64,000 nucleotides of DNA from Carnegiea gigantea (taxonomy: Eukaryota; Streptophyta; Magnoliopsida; Caryophyllales; Cactaceae). The stretch covers positions 1 to 64,000 of the forward strand of contig JAKOGI010003020.1 in assembly GCA_029747015.1 (NCBI GenBank), read 5' to 3'. Both the position numbers and the translations under genes were made by a program. The notes beneath the pieces are model-generated. The model made no database searches, had not been told where the DNA came from, and saw only the letters and a program-made list of their open reading frames with translations. Below, piece by piece: positions 53,401 through 64,000 of this stretch (position 1 is its first letter; the number at the start of each line of letters is the position of its first letter).

Positions 53401-56320
53401 GACTCCAATGTTCTAGACACCGAATGATCGCATAGAATTCCTTGTCATAGGTGGAGTATTTTCTTCTTGAGTCACACAGTTTTTCACTGAAGAAGGCTAA
53501 TGGCTTGCCTTCCTGAGTTAAAACTCCACCAATTCCTACTCCTGAGGCATCACATTCAACCTCAAAAACTTTCTCAAAGCATGGTAGAGAAAGGACCGGT
53601 GCTTGAGTAAGTTTCTTCTTTACTTCTTCGAAGGCCGATTGAGCTTTAGGAGTCCATTGGAATGATGAACCCTTAAGCACTTCAGTCATAGGGGACATGA
53701 TGGTGCTGAAGTTTCGAATAAACCTTCTATAAAACGAAGCCAAACCATGAAAACTTCTAACATCATGTATACTTTGTGGTTGAGGCCAAGTGCGAATAGC
53801 CTCTATCTTCCCTTCATCAACTTTAATGCCTTCACTAGAAACAATGTAACCTAAGAATGTAACCTCATGAGTAAAGAAGGTACACTTCTTAAGATTACCA
53901 TATAGCTGCTCACGTTCAAGGACATGCATGATCTGATTGAGATGATTTTGATGTTCTTGCTCGTCCTTGGAATAGATAAGAATGTCATCGAAGTAAACCA
54001 CCACGAACTTGCCAATATAAGGTTTGAATACTTGATTCATCAACCTCATGAATGTGCTAGGAGCGTTGGAAAGACCGAATGGCATAACCAGCCACTCATA
54101 TAAACCTCCTTTAGTCTTGAATGCAGTCTTCCATTCATCCCCCTCTCTTATTCTGATCTGGTAGTAACCACTTCGAAGATCAATCTTGGAAAAGACTTTA
54201 GAGCCATGTAACTCGTCTAGCATGTCTTCAAGCCTAGGTATAGGATACCTATACTTGATGGTGATCTTGTTTATGGCTCTGCTGTCCACACACATGCGTT
54301 GGCTGCCATCCTTCTTGGGAACCAACAAAGCGGGCACGACACAGGGGCTTAAGGACTCACGCACAAGTCCCTTTGACATCAATTCCTCTACTTGCCGTTG
54401 AATCTCCATGGTCTCCTTTGGGTTCATTCTGTAAGCTGGCTTCTTTGGAAGAACTGAGCCAGGAATGAGGTCAATATGGTGTTGGATATCCCGTTTAGGG
54501 GGTAAACCCGAGGGTATCTCTTCTGGAAACAAGTGACAGAATGCTTGGATGAGTGATTTGGCAAATGGATGGGTTGGTAAGGGGGATTCTGGTTCTTCTT
54601 GTATGGTTAAGATCCACTCCTTAAAAGCCTTGAATTCATGATTTGAAGCCCTCAAAAGAGTTTCACTAAAAGTGAGTAAACAACCAGATTGTTCATGGCC
54701 TTTTGTGGGTTTGTTCTTGAGAATTTCGGGTGGTGATAATGGTTTTAGAGTAATCTTCTTGCCTTTCATAGAGAAGGAATATGTGTTCATGACACCATCA
54801 TGGGTCACCCTTCGGTCATACAACCAAAGCCTTCCCAATAATACATGGCATGCATCCATAGGTATAACAGCACACCAAAGTTGGTCTTGATAGTTCTTAC
54901 CAATGGATAATGAAATGAGACACCTTGAATTGACTTGAAGCCCTTTGCTTTGATTCAACCATTGTATATTGTATGGATGGGGATGGGCCATAGCTTGCAA
55001 ACCTAGCTTTTCAATCATGGTAAGGGACACCACGTTTGCACAGCTCCCACCATCAATAATCAACGAACAGACCTTGCCTTGAACCGTGCACCTAGTGTGG
55101 AATATGTTTTCTCTTTGTTCATCCTTGGTGCTCTTTTGGCCGTTCAAGACTCTCCTCAAAACTAACATTTCACCCTCATCAGCTTCCTCCTCAACTTCTT
55201 CTTGACTCTCTTCACGCTCTTCTTCAGTTTCACCTTCATTTTCACCTTTCTTTTCTTGCTCATCCACGGTTCTCCATTCGGCCAAAGTGATGACCTTGCG
55301 GTTTGGGCACTCTGAAGCAATATGGCCAAGTCCTTGGCACTTGAAACATCTTCTAGTGCTCATAGGATTGGGGTTTGGTCGAATTGGGGTAGCTGGGGCC
55401 TTTTGTGGTGCTTGGGTTCTTTGTGGATTGAAAGGAAAGGGATTTTGTGGCTTGGAAACTGGTTGGGAACTCCCCTTGTTAAAAGGTTGGTTCCGGATTG
55501 GAGGCTTTTGATGTGGAGGTTTGAAAGTTTGCTTAGCTTTCTTTTGTTGCTCAACCTTGTGAGCAAGTACGCAAACCTCATCAAATGTGGTGTAAGCTTG
55601 TAATTCCACAACATTAGAGTACTTAGGATCAAGTCCTCCCAAGTACCTTACAATCGTTTGCTCTTCTGGTTCTTGCAAATCACATTTAATCACAAGCGTC
55701 TCAAATTCTCTAGTGTATTCTTCAACACTAAGATTGCCTTGACTCAGATTATGAAGTTGTGAATAACAATCTTGGACATACGTGGGGGGTAAGAATCTAG
55801 CCTTCAACTTGGTTTTCATTTTCTCCCAAGTTCTGATTTTAGTCTTACGTTCCCTAACTCTTTTAGCACACAAGTTGGTCCACCATAAGGAAGCATACTT
55901 ACGTAGTCTTAATGCCACCAACTTGACTTTCTTTTCTTCTGGAACGTCCTTGTATTCGAATACCCTCTCCACTGTGTGCAACCAGTCCAAGAAGTCTTCT
56001 GGATCAAGCTTGCCTTCATATTCTGGAATCTCAACTCTAAAATCATTAGAGTTACCTTGTCCTCTTGGCTCTTGTCGTGGTCTTCTGAATGACTCTTCAT
56101 CACTTGAGGATTCAAGGTTGTGACTAAGCACTTGCTCTCGGCCTTGTGAAGCAAAATAGGATGGTTCTTCATTGAACTTTTGCTTTTGCTTGAGAAAAGT
56201 ACCCAACTGCTTGCGTAGGTACTCGTTCTGTGCCTTGAGTTCTTGATTAGAAGAAGTAATCTCATGATTATCCTTCAAAATGGCATCAAGCTTTTCTTCC
56301 ATACTCATACTAGTACTCAT
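53401..56320 (-). pseudogene. G2 gag, protease, RT and RNase H, open but cut by A5
   Basis: From MSTSMSMEEKLDAILKDN at 56320 the frame is open to 53393. Capsid-like Gag (EIPEYEGKLDPEDFLDWLHT), zinc knuckle CFKCQGLGHIASEC (about 55350-55309), acidic spacer, protease CSLIIDGGSCANVVS, a Leu/Pro linker, RT (YFDDILIYS near 54000-53974) and RNase H (VECDASGVGIGGVLTQEG) to CLEHWSHY, where A5 inserted. No stop or frameshift in ~2.9 kb. It is called a pseudogene only because the insertion separates it from integrase, which is itself damaged. Confidence 0.9.
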
Positions 56321-56393
56321 GTTCGTGTTTGAGAAATGGAAAAGAAGGGAGTTTGGATGCGTGGATTCAATACCAGGCCAAAGATGAAACTTA

Positions 56394-56405
56394 GCTCTGA
56401 TACCA
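56394..56405 (-). other. G2 primer binding site
   Basis: GCTCTGATACCA four bases from the LTR at 56410. Confidence 0.9.
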
Positions 56406-56409
56406 AATA

Positions 56410-57984
56410 TGATGTAAAGGTCAATGGGAATGATCACACTCACTAACCTTACACCAAGGAAGACTAAAAACTCAATGTAGTTCACGGGCTGAAGTGGCAC
56501 GGGCGTGCCAATGAGCACGGGTACACCGTGCCAACTTTCTGCCTGAAAGAACTAGATTAGGCTAGTTTTGCCCGGTTTGAGTGCTCTTCAATTCTAACTG
56601 ATTTTCTATCTTTTTGGTGAGGTGGACTTGAAGGAAATGGGTGTGAATGATAGTAGAAAGAGTGGGATAAGGAAGGGGAATGTAGAACAAGGTAGGTGAA
56701 GATGAATACTTTGGAAAATTAAGCAAACAACCTTGCTAATGATCCGGTAGGATGCAAAGGAGAGAGATAAGCTAAACTCTTGGATTGGATACAGTAATCA
56801 CCACCAACCTTTGAGTCTAGGGCCCTTAATCTTGATTAAGATATAGAATCACCACTTAATCAAGGCTAAGACTCACTTGAACACCACTTAGTTTGGCCTA
56901 AACTAAGATAAGCAAGCAAGGATTTGGTGAGGAAGCTTTGAAAGCTCTCTATGGTTTTTTCATTGAACAAAATCTGAAGTGTCTTTCATTATGGCCGTGC
57001 CTTCCCTTTTGTTGCTTGCCTTACAACCTTTCCTATTCAGCAAGCAAGTTAGAAGACACCTCACCTTACCCTCCTAGGGAGGAAAGGTGTTAATTAACTC
57101 TAATTCCCACGGTTAGAGTTAATCGGTTACAAACATACTTAATGCTAATCAAAATACACTTAAAGCATCAAGGAAAGCAAGACAAATGAAGATTACTACA
57201 TTATTAACTTGTCCTTAATCTCATTCAGCTTCAAATGCAGCAAGGAAAGCATGTGCCTAGCCGAAAAGTGACCTCCCCTTTGCAGCTGACCAATAGGAAG
57301 CAAGATAGCACCTTCCTTGTCTTCCAATGAGAATCAAGAGACAACTCTTCTTGCAGCCCTTCTTTCATTGGTTGTGACCTTCCCTAGGTTGCCTTGGGCG
57401 TGTGCCAACATAGAAGAGAGTGCCCATTCAGCTGAAGAAAAGGAAACCCTCTAGAGAAGGTAAAGTGTTGCTGTGATGTCAACCGGGTTCAGGGCCAGTT
57501 TGCTTCACCCGGTTTTCAGACTAAGTTTAACCCAAGCAAAAAGGGATATGATCTGGGTTTTACTCGTGGGGGGGAAAGTTCAAGGTGTGTAAAAACCCCC
57601 CCAATCAAGAAATTAGGGTTAAACAAAGTTTAAGTAGGGTAATCACACCTAAACTTTTAACCGCGCAGAACTGGACCGATTCTAACTGGTTAAGAAAATG
57701 TCATTGATACTCCATCCTCTTTGTGGCATGATTTGAAACCAATGCCTGGACTTGAAAGCTAACATCCTGAGGATTCCAAAAACGCAAAAATATTGGCCTT
57801 AAGCCATCATATGGCTTATGAAATCAGATGCACAAAACCGGGCTTATGCTGACCGGTTAACCCGTTTGTGCTGTCTTCGATTCCTTGCCAAAGGTGAGCC
57901 ATCTTCTTGGTTTGGGACCTTGTTTTTGGAGGACTTGGACTTGATACATCTTGACCAAGGTCTTGGCTAGGTAGGACTCCATCA
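56410..57984 (-). repeat. G2 5' LTR
   Basis: 1,575 bp, TGATGTAAAGG to CCATCA. The palindromic pair at 56494-56531 lies within the LTR close to its end. The tail frame with TRSQTKKMAHLWQ and KPGFVHLIS is open at its start (58010-57816, minus). Confidence 0.9.
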
Positions 57985-58292
57985 GTCATCCATGATGGCC
58001 GGATGAACACTTACTCTTTTCTCAAGGACCGTAAGAAAATCACTCTTACCCCTCTCAAAAGTCCTTCCCCCTCTAAACCAAAAGACAATCCTCATTTGGA
58101 AGTCTTCCTTACTACTCTTCTCAAATCTGAGCACCATGAGTATGAGTCCTTTAAAGACTTGATACTTTTACAAGAAGAGTCTAAGCCACCATCTCCCTCA
58201 CATCCACTACTCACCCCTCTCCTACAAGCCTATCACCAAGTTTTTCCACAAGAAATTCCACATGGCCTTCCCCCTCCAAGATCTATCCAACA
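57985..58292 (+). pseudogene. F-family protease-linker fragment between two G elements
   Basis: 308 bp almost identical to 36010-36317 of F (VIHDGRMNTYSFLKDRKK to IPHGLPPPRSIQH). It is the sequence into which G2 inserted (flank GTCAT) and it is followed directly by a plus-strand G LTR. The ORF 58003-58461 is an F-to-G fusion running into the G LTR tail. No duplication links the two G ends, so the far parts of the original F copy are missing. Confidence 0.85.
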
Positions 58293-59611
58293 TGATGGAA
58301 CCCTACCTAGTAACGACCTTGACCATGAAATAACTAGTCCAAGTCGTCCAAAAACAAGGTCCCAAACCAAGAAGATGGCTCACCTTTGGCAAGGAATCGA
58401 AGACAGCACAAACGGGTTAACCGGTCAGCATAAGCCCGGTTTTGTGCATCTGATTTCCTAAGCCATATGATGGCTTAAGGCCAATATTTTTGCGTTTTTG
58501 GAATCCTCAGGATGTTAGCTTTCAAGTCCAGGCATTGGTTTCAAATCATGCCACAAAGAGGATGGAGTATCAATGACATTTTCCTAACCGGTCAGAATCG
58601 GTCCAGTTCTGCGCGGTTAAAAGTTTAGGTGTGATTACCCTACTTAAACTTTGTTTAACCCTAATTTCTTGATTGGGGGGTTTTTTACACACCTTGAACT
58701 TTCCCCCCCACGAGTAAAACCCAGATCATATCCCTTTTTGCTTGGGTTAAACTTAGTCTGAAAACCGGGTGAAGCAAACTGGCCCTGAACCCGGTTGACA
58801 TCACAGCAACACTTTACCTTCTCTAGAGGGTTTCCTTTTCTTCAGCTGAATGGGCACTCTCTTCTATGTTGGCACACGCCCAAGGCAACCTAGGGAAGGT
58901 CACAACCAATGAAAGAAGGGCTGCAAGAAGAGTTGTCTCTTGATTCTCATTGGAAGACAAGGAAGGTGCTATCTTGCTTCCTATTGGTCAGCCGCAAAGG
59001 GGAGGTCACTTTTCGGCTAGGCACATGCTTTCCTTGCTGCATTTGAAGCTGAATGAGATTAAGGACAAGTTAATAATGTAGTAATCTTCATTTGTCTTGC
59101 TTTCCTTGATGTTTTAAGTGTATTTTGATTAGCATTAAGTATGTTTGTAACCGATTAACTCTAACCGTGGGAATTAGAGTTAATTAACACCTTTCCTCCC
59201 TAGGAGGGTAAGGTGAGGTGTCTTCTAACTTGCTTGCTGAATAGGAAAGGTTGTAAGGCAAGCAACAAAAGGGAAGGCACGGCCATAATGAAAGGCACTT
59301 CAGATTTTGTTCAATGAAAACCGTAGAGAGCTTTTAAAGCTTCCTCACCAAATCCTTGCTTGCTTATCTTAGTTTAGGCCAAACTAAGTGGTGTTCAAGT
59401 GAGTCTTAACCTTGATTAAGTGGTGATTCTGTATCTTAATCAAGATTAAGGGCCCTAGACTCAAAGGTTGGTGGTGATTACTGTATCCAATCCAAGAGTT
59501 TAGCTTATTTCTCTCCTTTGCTTCCTACCGGGTCATTAGCAAGATTGTTTGCTTAATTTTCCAAGGTATTCATCTCCACCTACCGTGTTCTTCATTCCCT
59601 TTCCTTATTCC
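58293..59611 (+). repeat. G-family LTR, plus strand, truncated by T2
   Basis: Starts TGATGGAACCCTACC and matches the reverse complement of 56410-57984 until CCTTATTC at 59611, where T2 begins. The promoter part and the GGTGGTGATTACTGTATCC-type stretch near the LTR end are present; the last ~250 bp are missing. Orientation is opposite to G2, giving two G LTRs head to head around the F fragment. Confidence 0.85.
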
Positions 59612-61326
59612 TAATGGAAATCCCGCCATCCCTTTTGTTAAAAACGAATCAAATCAATTAGGTAATCTTATTATGCTGGTTTAAGGATGAATAAATCATC
59701 CAAGTTTTGATTAAACATTGAAACTGCAGGGCAGGGTTAAATCCAGCAGCTAACCCGTTTTTGTGTGCTTAATTTCTCAAACATACTAAGGGTTTATGTC
59801 TAATATTTTTTGATGGATTTGAAGATCAATATGTTAGCTTTCCAACAAATTAAGTTTCATCCAATTTGGACTTCATTTGGTCGTTCAAATCAGCAATTAA
59901 ACCCAAGGTGTCAAAACTGCCCAACAGGGCCAGGATGAACCCGGTTTTGTTCTTTTTATTTCTTATGATGTAGTTTAGCTTAAATCTTGTATTTTTACAT
60001 ATTTTGGGTCCCTAAGATCTTAGATTTCATGTCCAATTGGAATTACCAGATTTGGAGTTCAATTGGTTAGTGAAATAAGCTAATTCGTAAACCTGTGCTG
60101 TTTTGGAGTCCAATCTGCACGGTTTTGGGAATCAAGCTGATTCAAGGGGCAAATGACGTCCAATTGCTATGATTCAAAAAGGAGGGTAATCTAGACATCT
60201 TGAGGTTTCCAACCATGTAAGAAACGTAGCAATTAGTCATCATTTGAGGTGTCAAACATGCGTTGCAAGTGGAGGTAGAAACTGGCTGCTTGACACCCGG
60301 TTGCTTAGCCTGGTGGTTTTCCTCCTTCAAGGGGTTTGCTTAAGGTGGAAGGCTGCCAAGCAGGTCATTTTGAGCTGCTTGATTAAGCACCACTCAGCTA
60401 CTTGAGAGAGAGACACGTGGAGCTAGTGAAACGCCACCATTTTGCAAGCTCTCATTCGACCACTCAAGCATGACATGGCACACATGCAATTTTCAGTCCT
60501 TTTGAGGTGGCAGCCGTGCACTCTTGCCTTCCTAGCTGGGAAATTGAGTCATCTACATTCCTTAATGCAAAGGAAAAGGCTTAGGAAGATAAATTAAGTG
60601 CTTTGTAATATAAACTTTCAGCTTTGGTTTGTATTTGATTAAACCATGTGCTAGGTAGTGATTAGCAAGCTTAATGCCTTTCCTAGCTTAGAAGGAAAGC
60701 TCTTTTAGTGTATTTTGAAGGCTATATAAGGGCCTTAGTTGTTCATTGAGTAATATACCAGATTTGAATCAAACTCAAAGTTGAGAGCATTGTGCTTTCG
60801 GTGCTTAGGCACACTCCAAAACACTTAACTTGCTTATCCTTAATTTTGGCCGATTAAGGTGGTGACCAAGTGAGTCTTGATCTTTGATTAGGTGGTGTAT
60901 CTTATCCTAATCCAAGATTAAGGGCCCTAAGCTAAGTGATTAGTGGTGTATCTTATCTAATCACAAGGCTTAGAACTATCCAGATTCGATTGAATTCACT
61001 TAAAGTTCATGAAGTTAGCTTTGGGTTCCTTAAACCAAAGCTCTCCTTTTTCATGTTCTAATCTGTGAACTTCATTTCTCTCTTCTTTTTTTTTTCTTTT
61101 CATATTCATTTCAAGCTTAATCAAGGCCAAGAATTCTTGCTTTGATTCAGTTTTGAGCCCAAACACAAAAACCACTTCAGACCGTGAGAAATCACAAACT
61201 TAGGCGTGAAAGGCACAAGATTGGCACGGCCGTGCCTCCCTTGGTTCGTGAGTTTTCCACTTGTTTTGGTTGTGTTCTTGTTGTAAGTTAGCTTGGGTTG
61301 TTCCTACCCTTGAGGCTTACATCATT
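59612..61326 (+). repeat. T2 5' LTR
   Basis: 1,715 bp. Starts TAATGGAAATCCCGCC where the 3' LTR has TGATGG, so the terminal TG is mutated to TA. Ends TTACATCA. It holds ~1.1 kb of non-coding U3, a TATA box, and GGCACGGCCGTGCC at 61223-61236. Confidence 0.9.
60723..60730 (+). promoter_or_regulatory. T2 LTR TATA box
   Basis: TATATAAG within GGCTATATAAGGGCC; the same box occurs in the 3' LTR near 63574-63581. Confidence 0.65.
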
Positions 61327-61330
61327 TTTG

Positions 61331-61342
61331 GTATCAGAGCAA
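61331..61342 (+). other. T2 primer binding site
   Basis: TGGTATCAGAGC four bases after CATCA (61326). Confidence 0.9.
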
Positions 61343-61445
61343 GTTCAGATCCTTGCCTGAACCCCACGCTCCCAAATTAAATCCAAACACAAACAGCCTA
61401 CTTACGTTTCAAACAATCCACAAAGAACCCTAGACCTCATCCTTC

Positions 61446-62434
61446 ATGCCATCTTCAATGAACTTGGAGAAAGAACTAGCTTTTATTGATATTGGATATG
61501 CTTGCTTTGCAATTCCAAAATTTCATGGCGAAATGGAAGAGTTCACAGGTTGGTTATCTAAGGTGGAACGAGTTTTGCTTGTTGTATCCTTAATGACCAA
61601 GAGAAGTTCAAAGTGGTTATTTCAAGATTGAGAGGTTGTGCACTTCAGTGGTGGAATAAGTACAAGTTTGAGCGAAAAAAGAAGGGAAAAGAGAAGGCGA
61701 GAACTTGGAAGAAATTGAGTAGTAAGATGAAGGGTTCCTTTTGCCCATCCACTTACACGCCAATGAAAGAAAGTATCTCCATTAAGCCCACGAGTTCATT
61801 CCCTTCCACCCCACAAAAAAAACCAACCCCACAAATGATCTTTCCCTCACAACTTAGAAGGTGTCTCAACTGCCAAGGGCTTGGACACTTAGCCACGGAT
61901 TGCCCAAACAACAAAGTCATTACCTCGGAAGAAAGGAAAGCCGTGAGAAAGGAGGAAAATCAGGAGGAAAAGAAGATGCCCTTAGTGGAAGAACCGAAGG
62001 AGGTTGAATTAAAGGAGGAAAAAGAAGAGGATGAAGAAGATGATCTTGAGGAGATAGAGATTGAGGCAAATAAAGGTGCTATGCTCACTTTAAACATCCA
62101 CCATCCACCTAGAAGCCATAAGCATCTCATCCTTCCCACCACTTTTCATAAACCACCATCATTTTTTTCCACTCCACCCACACCTAAAACACTCAACCCA
62201 AATTTCTGTCAATCCATTTCAGAACCGTTACTAAAAGCTCCTAATTTTGAGTTAAGAGCATTTGAAGAATTGGTTCGAAGCAAGTCCAAGAAGTCCCCTA
62301 CATCCACCATTCAGATCAGCAAGGGGAAGGTAAAGAAAAAAGTCTCTAAGTTCAAAAGAGACTTGTTTTTATGGTTGATTTTATTTCAACCAGAATTGAG
62401 CCAAAAGAGGAGTTCATTACCTACTATGATTTGA
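61446..62434 (+). pseudogene. T2 gag-like gene, one frameshift
   Basis: Start MPSSMNLEKELAFIDIGYAC. A one-base loss near 61575 relative to T1 shifts the frame, so the first 45 codons and the rest (61613-62434, 273 codons) are in different frames. The second part holds ISRLRGCALQWWNKYKFE, a basic stretch, zinc knuckle CLNCQGLGHLATDC, an acidic run (EEKEEDEEDDLEEIEIE), then SEPLLKAPNFELRAFEELVR and a basic C terminus. No protease or pol. Related in its capsid part to A3 (13533-14687). Of the two T copies this one is less damaged. Confidence 0.82.
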
Positions 62435-62450
62435 GGGCAAATCATTTTTA

Positions 62451-62462
62451 ACAAGGGGAATA
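62451..62462 (+). other. T2 polypurine tract
   Basis: ACAAGGGGAATA directly before TGATGG of the 3' LTR; the expected primer site for plus-strand DNA synthesis. Confidence 0.7.
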
Positions 62463-64000
62463 TGATGGAAATCCCGCCATCCCTTTTGTTAAAAACAAAT
62501 CAAATCAATTAGGTAATCTTATTATGCTGGTTTAAGGATGAATAAATCATCCAAGTTTTGATTAAACATTGAAACTGCAGGGCAAGGGTTAAATCCAGCA
62601 GATAACCCATTTTTGTGTTCTTAATTTCTCAAACATACTAAGGGTTTATGTCTAATATTTTTTGATGGATTTGAAGATCAAGATGTTAGCTTTCCAACAA
62701 ATTAAGTTTCATCCAATTTGGACGTCATTTGGTCGTTCAAATCAGCAATTAAACCCAAGGTGTCAAAACTGCCCAGCAGGGCCAGGATGAACCCGGTATT
62801 GTTCTTTTATTTCTTATAATATAGTTTGGTTTAAGTCTTGAATTTTTACATATTTTGGGTCCCCAAGATCTTAGCTTTCATTTCCAATTGGAATTACCAT
62901 ATTTGGAGTTCAATTGGTTAGTGAATTAAGCTAATTAGTAAACCTGTGCTGTTTTGGAGTCCAATCTGCACGGTTTTGGGAATCAAGCTGATTCAAGGGG
63001 AAAATGACGTCCAATTGCTATGATTCAAAAAGGAGGGTAATCTAGACATCTTGAGGTTTTCAACCATGTAAGAAACGTAGCAATTAGTCATCATTTGAGG
63101 TGTCAAACACGCGTTGCAACTGGAGGCAGAAACCGGCTGCTTGACACCCGGTTGCTTAGCCTGGTGGTTTTCCTCCTTCAAGGGGTTTGCTTAAGGTGGA
63201 AGGCTGCCAAGCAGGTCATTTGGAGCTGCTTGATTAAGCACCACTCAGCTACTTGAGAGAGAGACACGTGGAGCTAGTGAAACGCCACCATTTTGCAAGC
63301 TCTCATTCGACCACTCAAGCATGACATGGCACACATGCATTTTTTAGTCCTTTTGAGGTGGCTAGCCGTGCACTCTTGCCTTCCTAGCTGGGAAATTGAG
63401 TCACTTACATTCCTTAATGCAAAGGAAAAGGCTTAGGAAGATAAATTAAGTGCTTTGTAATATAAACTTTCAGCTTTGGTTTGTATTAGATTAAACCGTG
63501 TGCTAGGTAGTGATTAGCAAGCTTAATGCCTTTCCTAGCTTAGAAGGAAAGCTCTTTTAGTGTATTTTGAAGGCTATATAAGGGCCTTAGTTGTTCATTG
63601 AGTAATAGACCAGATTTGAATCAAACTCAAAGTTGAGAGCATTGTGCTTTCGGTGCTTAGGCACACTCCAAACACTTAGCTTGCTTATCCTTAATTTTGG
63701 CCGATTAAGGTGGTGTCCAAGTGAAGCCTTAAACTTGATTAAGTGGTGATATCTGTATCTTAATCATAGTTTAAGGGCCCTAAACTTAAGTTTGGTGGTG
63801 ATATCTGTATCCATTCTTGAGTTTAGAACTATCCAAATTCCATTGAATTCACTTAAAGTTCATGAAGTTAGCTTTGGGCTCCTTAAACCAAAGCTCTCCT
63901 TTTTTTCATGTTCTAATCAGTGAACTTCATTCCTCTCTTCTTTTTTTTCTTTTCATATCCATTTCAAGCTTAATCAAGGCCAAGAATTCTTGCTTTGATT
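62463..64000 (+). repeat. T2 3' LTR, incomplete at window edge
   Basis: Matches 59612-61147 closely, with a diverged patch at 63715-63830, where the 5' LTR has a different version of the repeated GGTGGTG...TATC units. About 177 bp would be needed to complete it. Confidence 0.9.

Larger units (their letters stand above)
47364..57984 (-). mobile_element. G2: G-family retrotransposon, split by A5, minus strand
   Basis: 3' LTR 47364-48940, integrase part 48799-50402, A5 insertion 50408-53395, gag to RNase H 53401-56320, PBS 56394, 5' LTR 56410-57984. Without A5 it would be about 7.6 kb. Right flank GTCAT lies in an F fragment; its left partner is not visible because the left LTR continues into G1. 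Confidence 0.88.
59612..64000 (+). mobile_element. T2: gag-only (TR-GAG-like) retrotransposon, running off the right edge
   Basis: 5' LTR 59612-61326, PBS 61331, internal region of 1,136 bp with one gag, polypurine tract, 3' LTR from 62463. It inserted into the G LTR (left flank TATTC); the right flank is outside the window. Same family as T1. Confidence 0.92.

Noticed and set aside
41440..57985. B2 gag (ending 41440) and the fragment at 57985-58292 as two halves of one host element around the A6/G1/G2 block.
   Set aside because: The reading positions almost fit (about 16 bases missing), but 57985-58292 is nearly identical to F and B2 differs clearly from F over the preceding stretch. The families do not match.
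1..64000. Host protein genes, tRNA or rRNA genes, organelle inserts, or satellite arrays.
   Set aside because: All long frames are retrotransposon parts; tRNA-like text is limited to PBS sites; no tandem short-period array is seen.

Overview
This 64 kb window is plant repetitive DNA, almost certainly from a flowering plant and probably from a heterochromatic or pericentromeric block. I find no host gene, tRNA, rRNA, CRISPR array or bacterial feature. Nearly all of it can be assigned to nested Ty3/gypsy LTR retrotransposons and their non-autonomous relatives. Every primer binding site (PBS) I can find reads TGGTATCAGAGC (or its complement), the usual match to plant initiator-Met tRNA. LTRs begin TGATG and end CATCA, and five clean insertions carry or imply 5-bp target site duplications (TSDs). 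The polyproteins have a CCHC knuckle, a DGGS protease motif, a YFDDIL reverse transcriptase, RNase H and an HHCC/DDE integrase. They look most like plant chromoviruses of the CRM type; that clade call is from family knowledge and was not tested by phylogeny.

I use working names. T: gag-only elements with ~1.7 kb LTRs. A and F: a related group with ~1.1-1.2 kb LTRs (F carries gag-pol; A3, A4 and A5 are non-autonomous; A6 is a gag-protease remnant). B, C, D and G: other LTR families.

Layout. 1-215: end of a C element. 216-2942: T1 (minus). 2943-4227: A-type 5' end (minus). 4228-11359: two near-identical 2,207-bp arms in inverted orientation around a B-family mosaic. 11360-16788: A3 and A4 non-autonomous elements. 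16789-17504: B integrase fragment (B3). 17505-31665: C-family element E, interrupted by the near-complete element D (19581-26605, TSD GTTGG) and by a solo A LTR (27328-28469, TSD GGATG). 31666-41440: B2, interrupted by the near-complete element F (33092-39980, TSD CTCAC). 41441-45802: A6 (minus). 45803-57984: tandem G1/G2 sharing one LTR, with the small element A5 inside G2 (50408-53395, TSD GTAAT). 57985-59611: F fragment and a G LTR. 59612-64000: T2, running off the window.

How the parts may work together. D, F and G2 are the only near-complete gag-pol copies, each with few lesions. A3, T1 and T2 encode only a capsid-like Gag; A4 and A5 encode only a zinc-knuckle protein. All share the PBS, CATCA ends and, in most families, short GCACG...CGTGC palindromes near the RNA 5' end, so they could be mobilised in trans by autonomous relatives. 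The most unusual signals are an LTR-encoded protein tail that recurs across families, a minimal knuckle-plus-tail ORF, and LTRs assembled from interchangeable modules.
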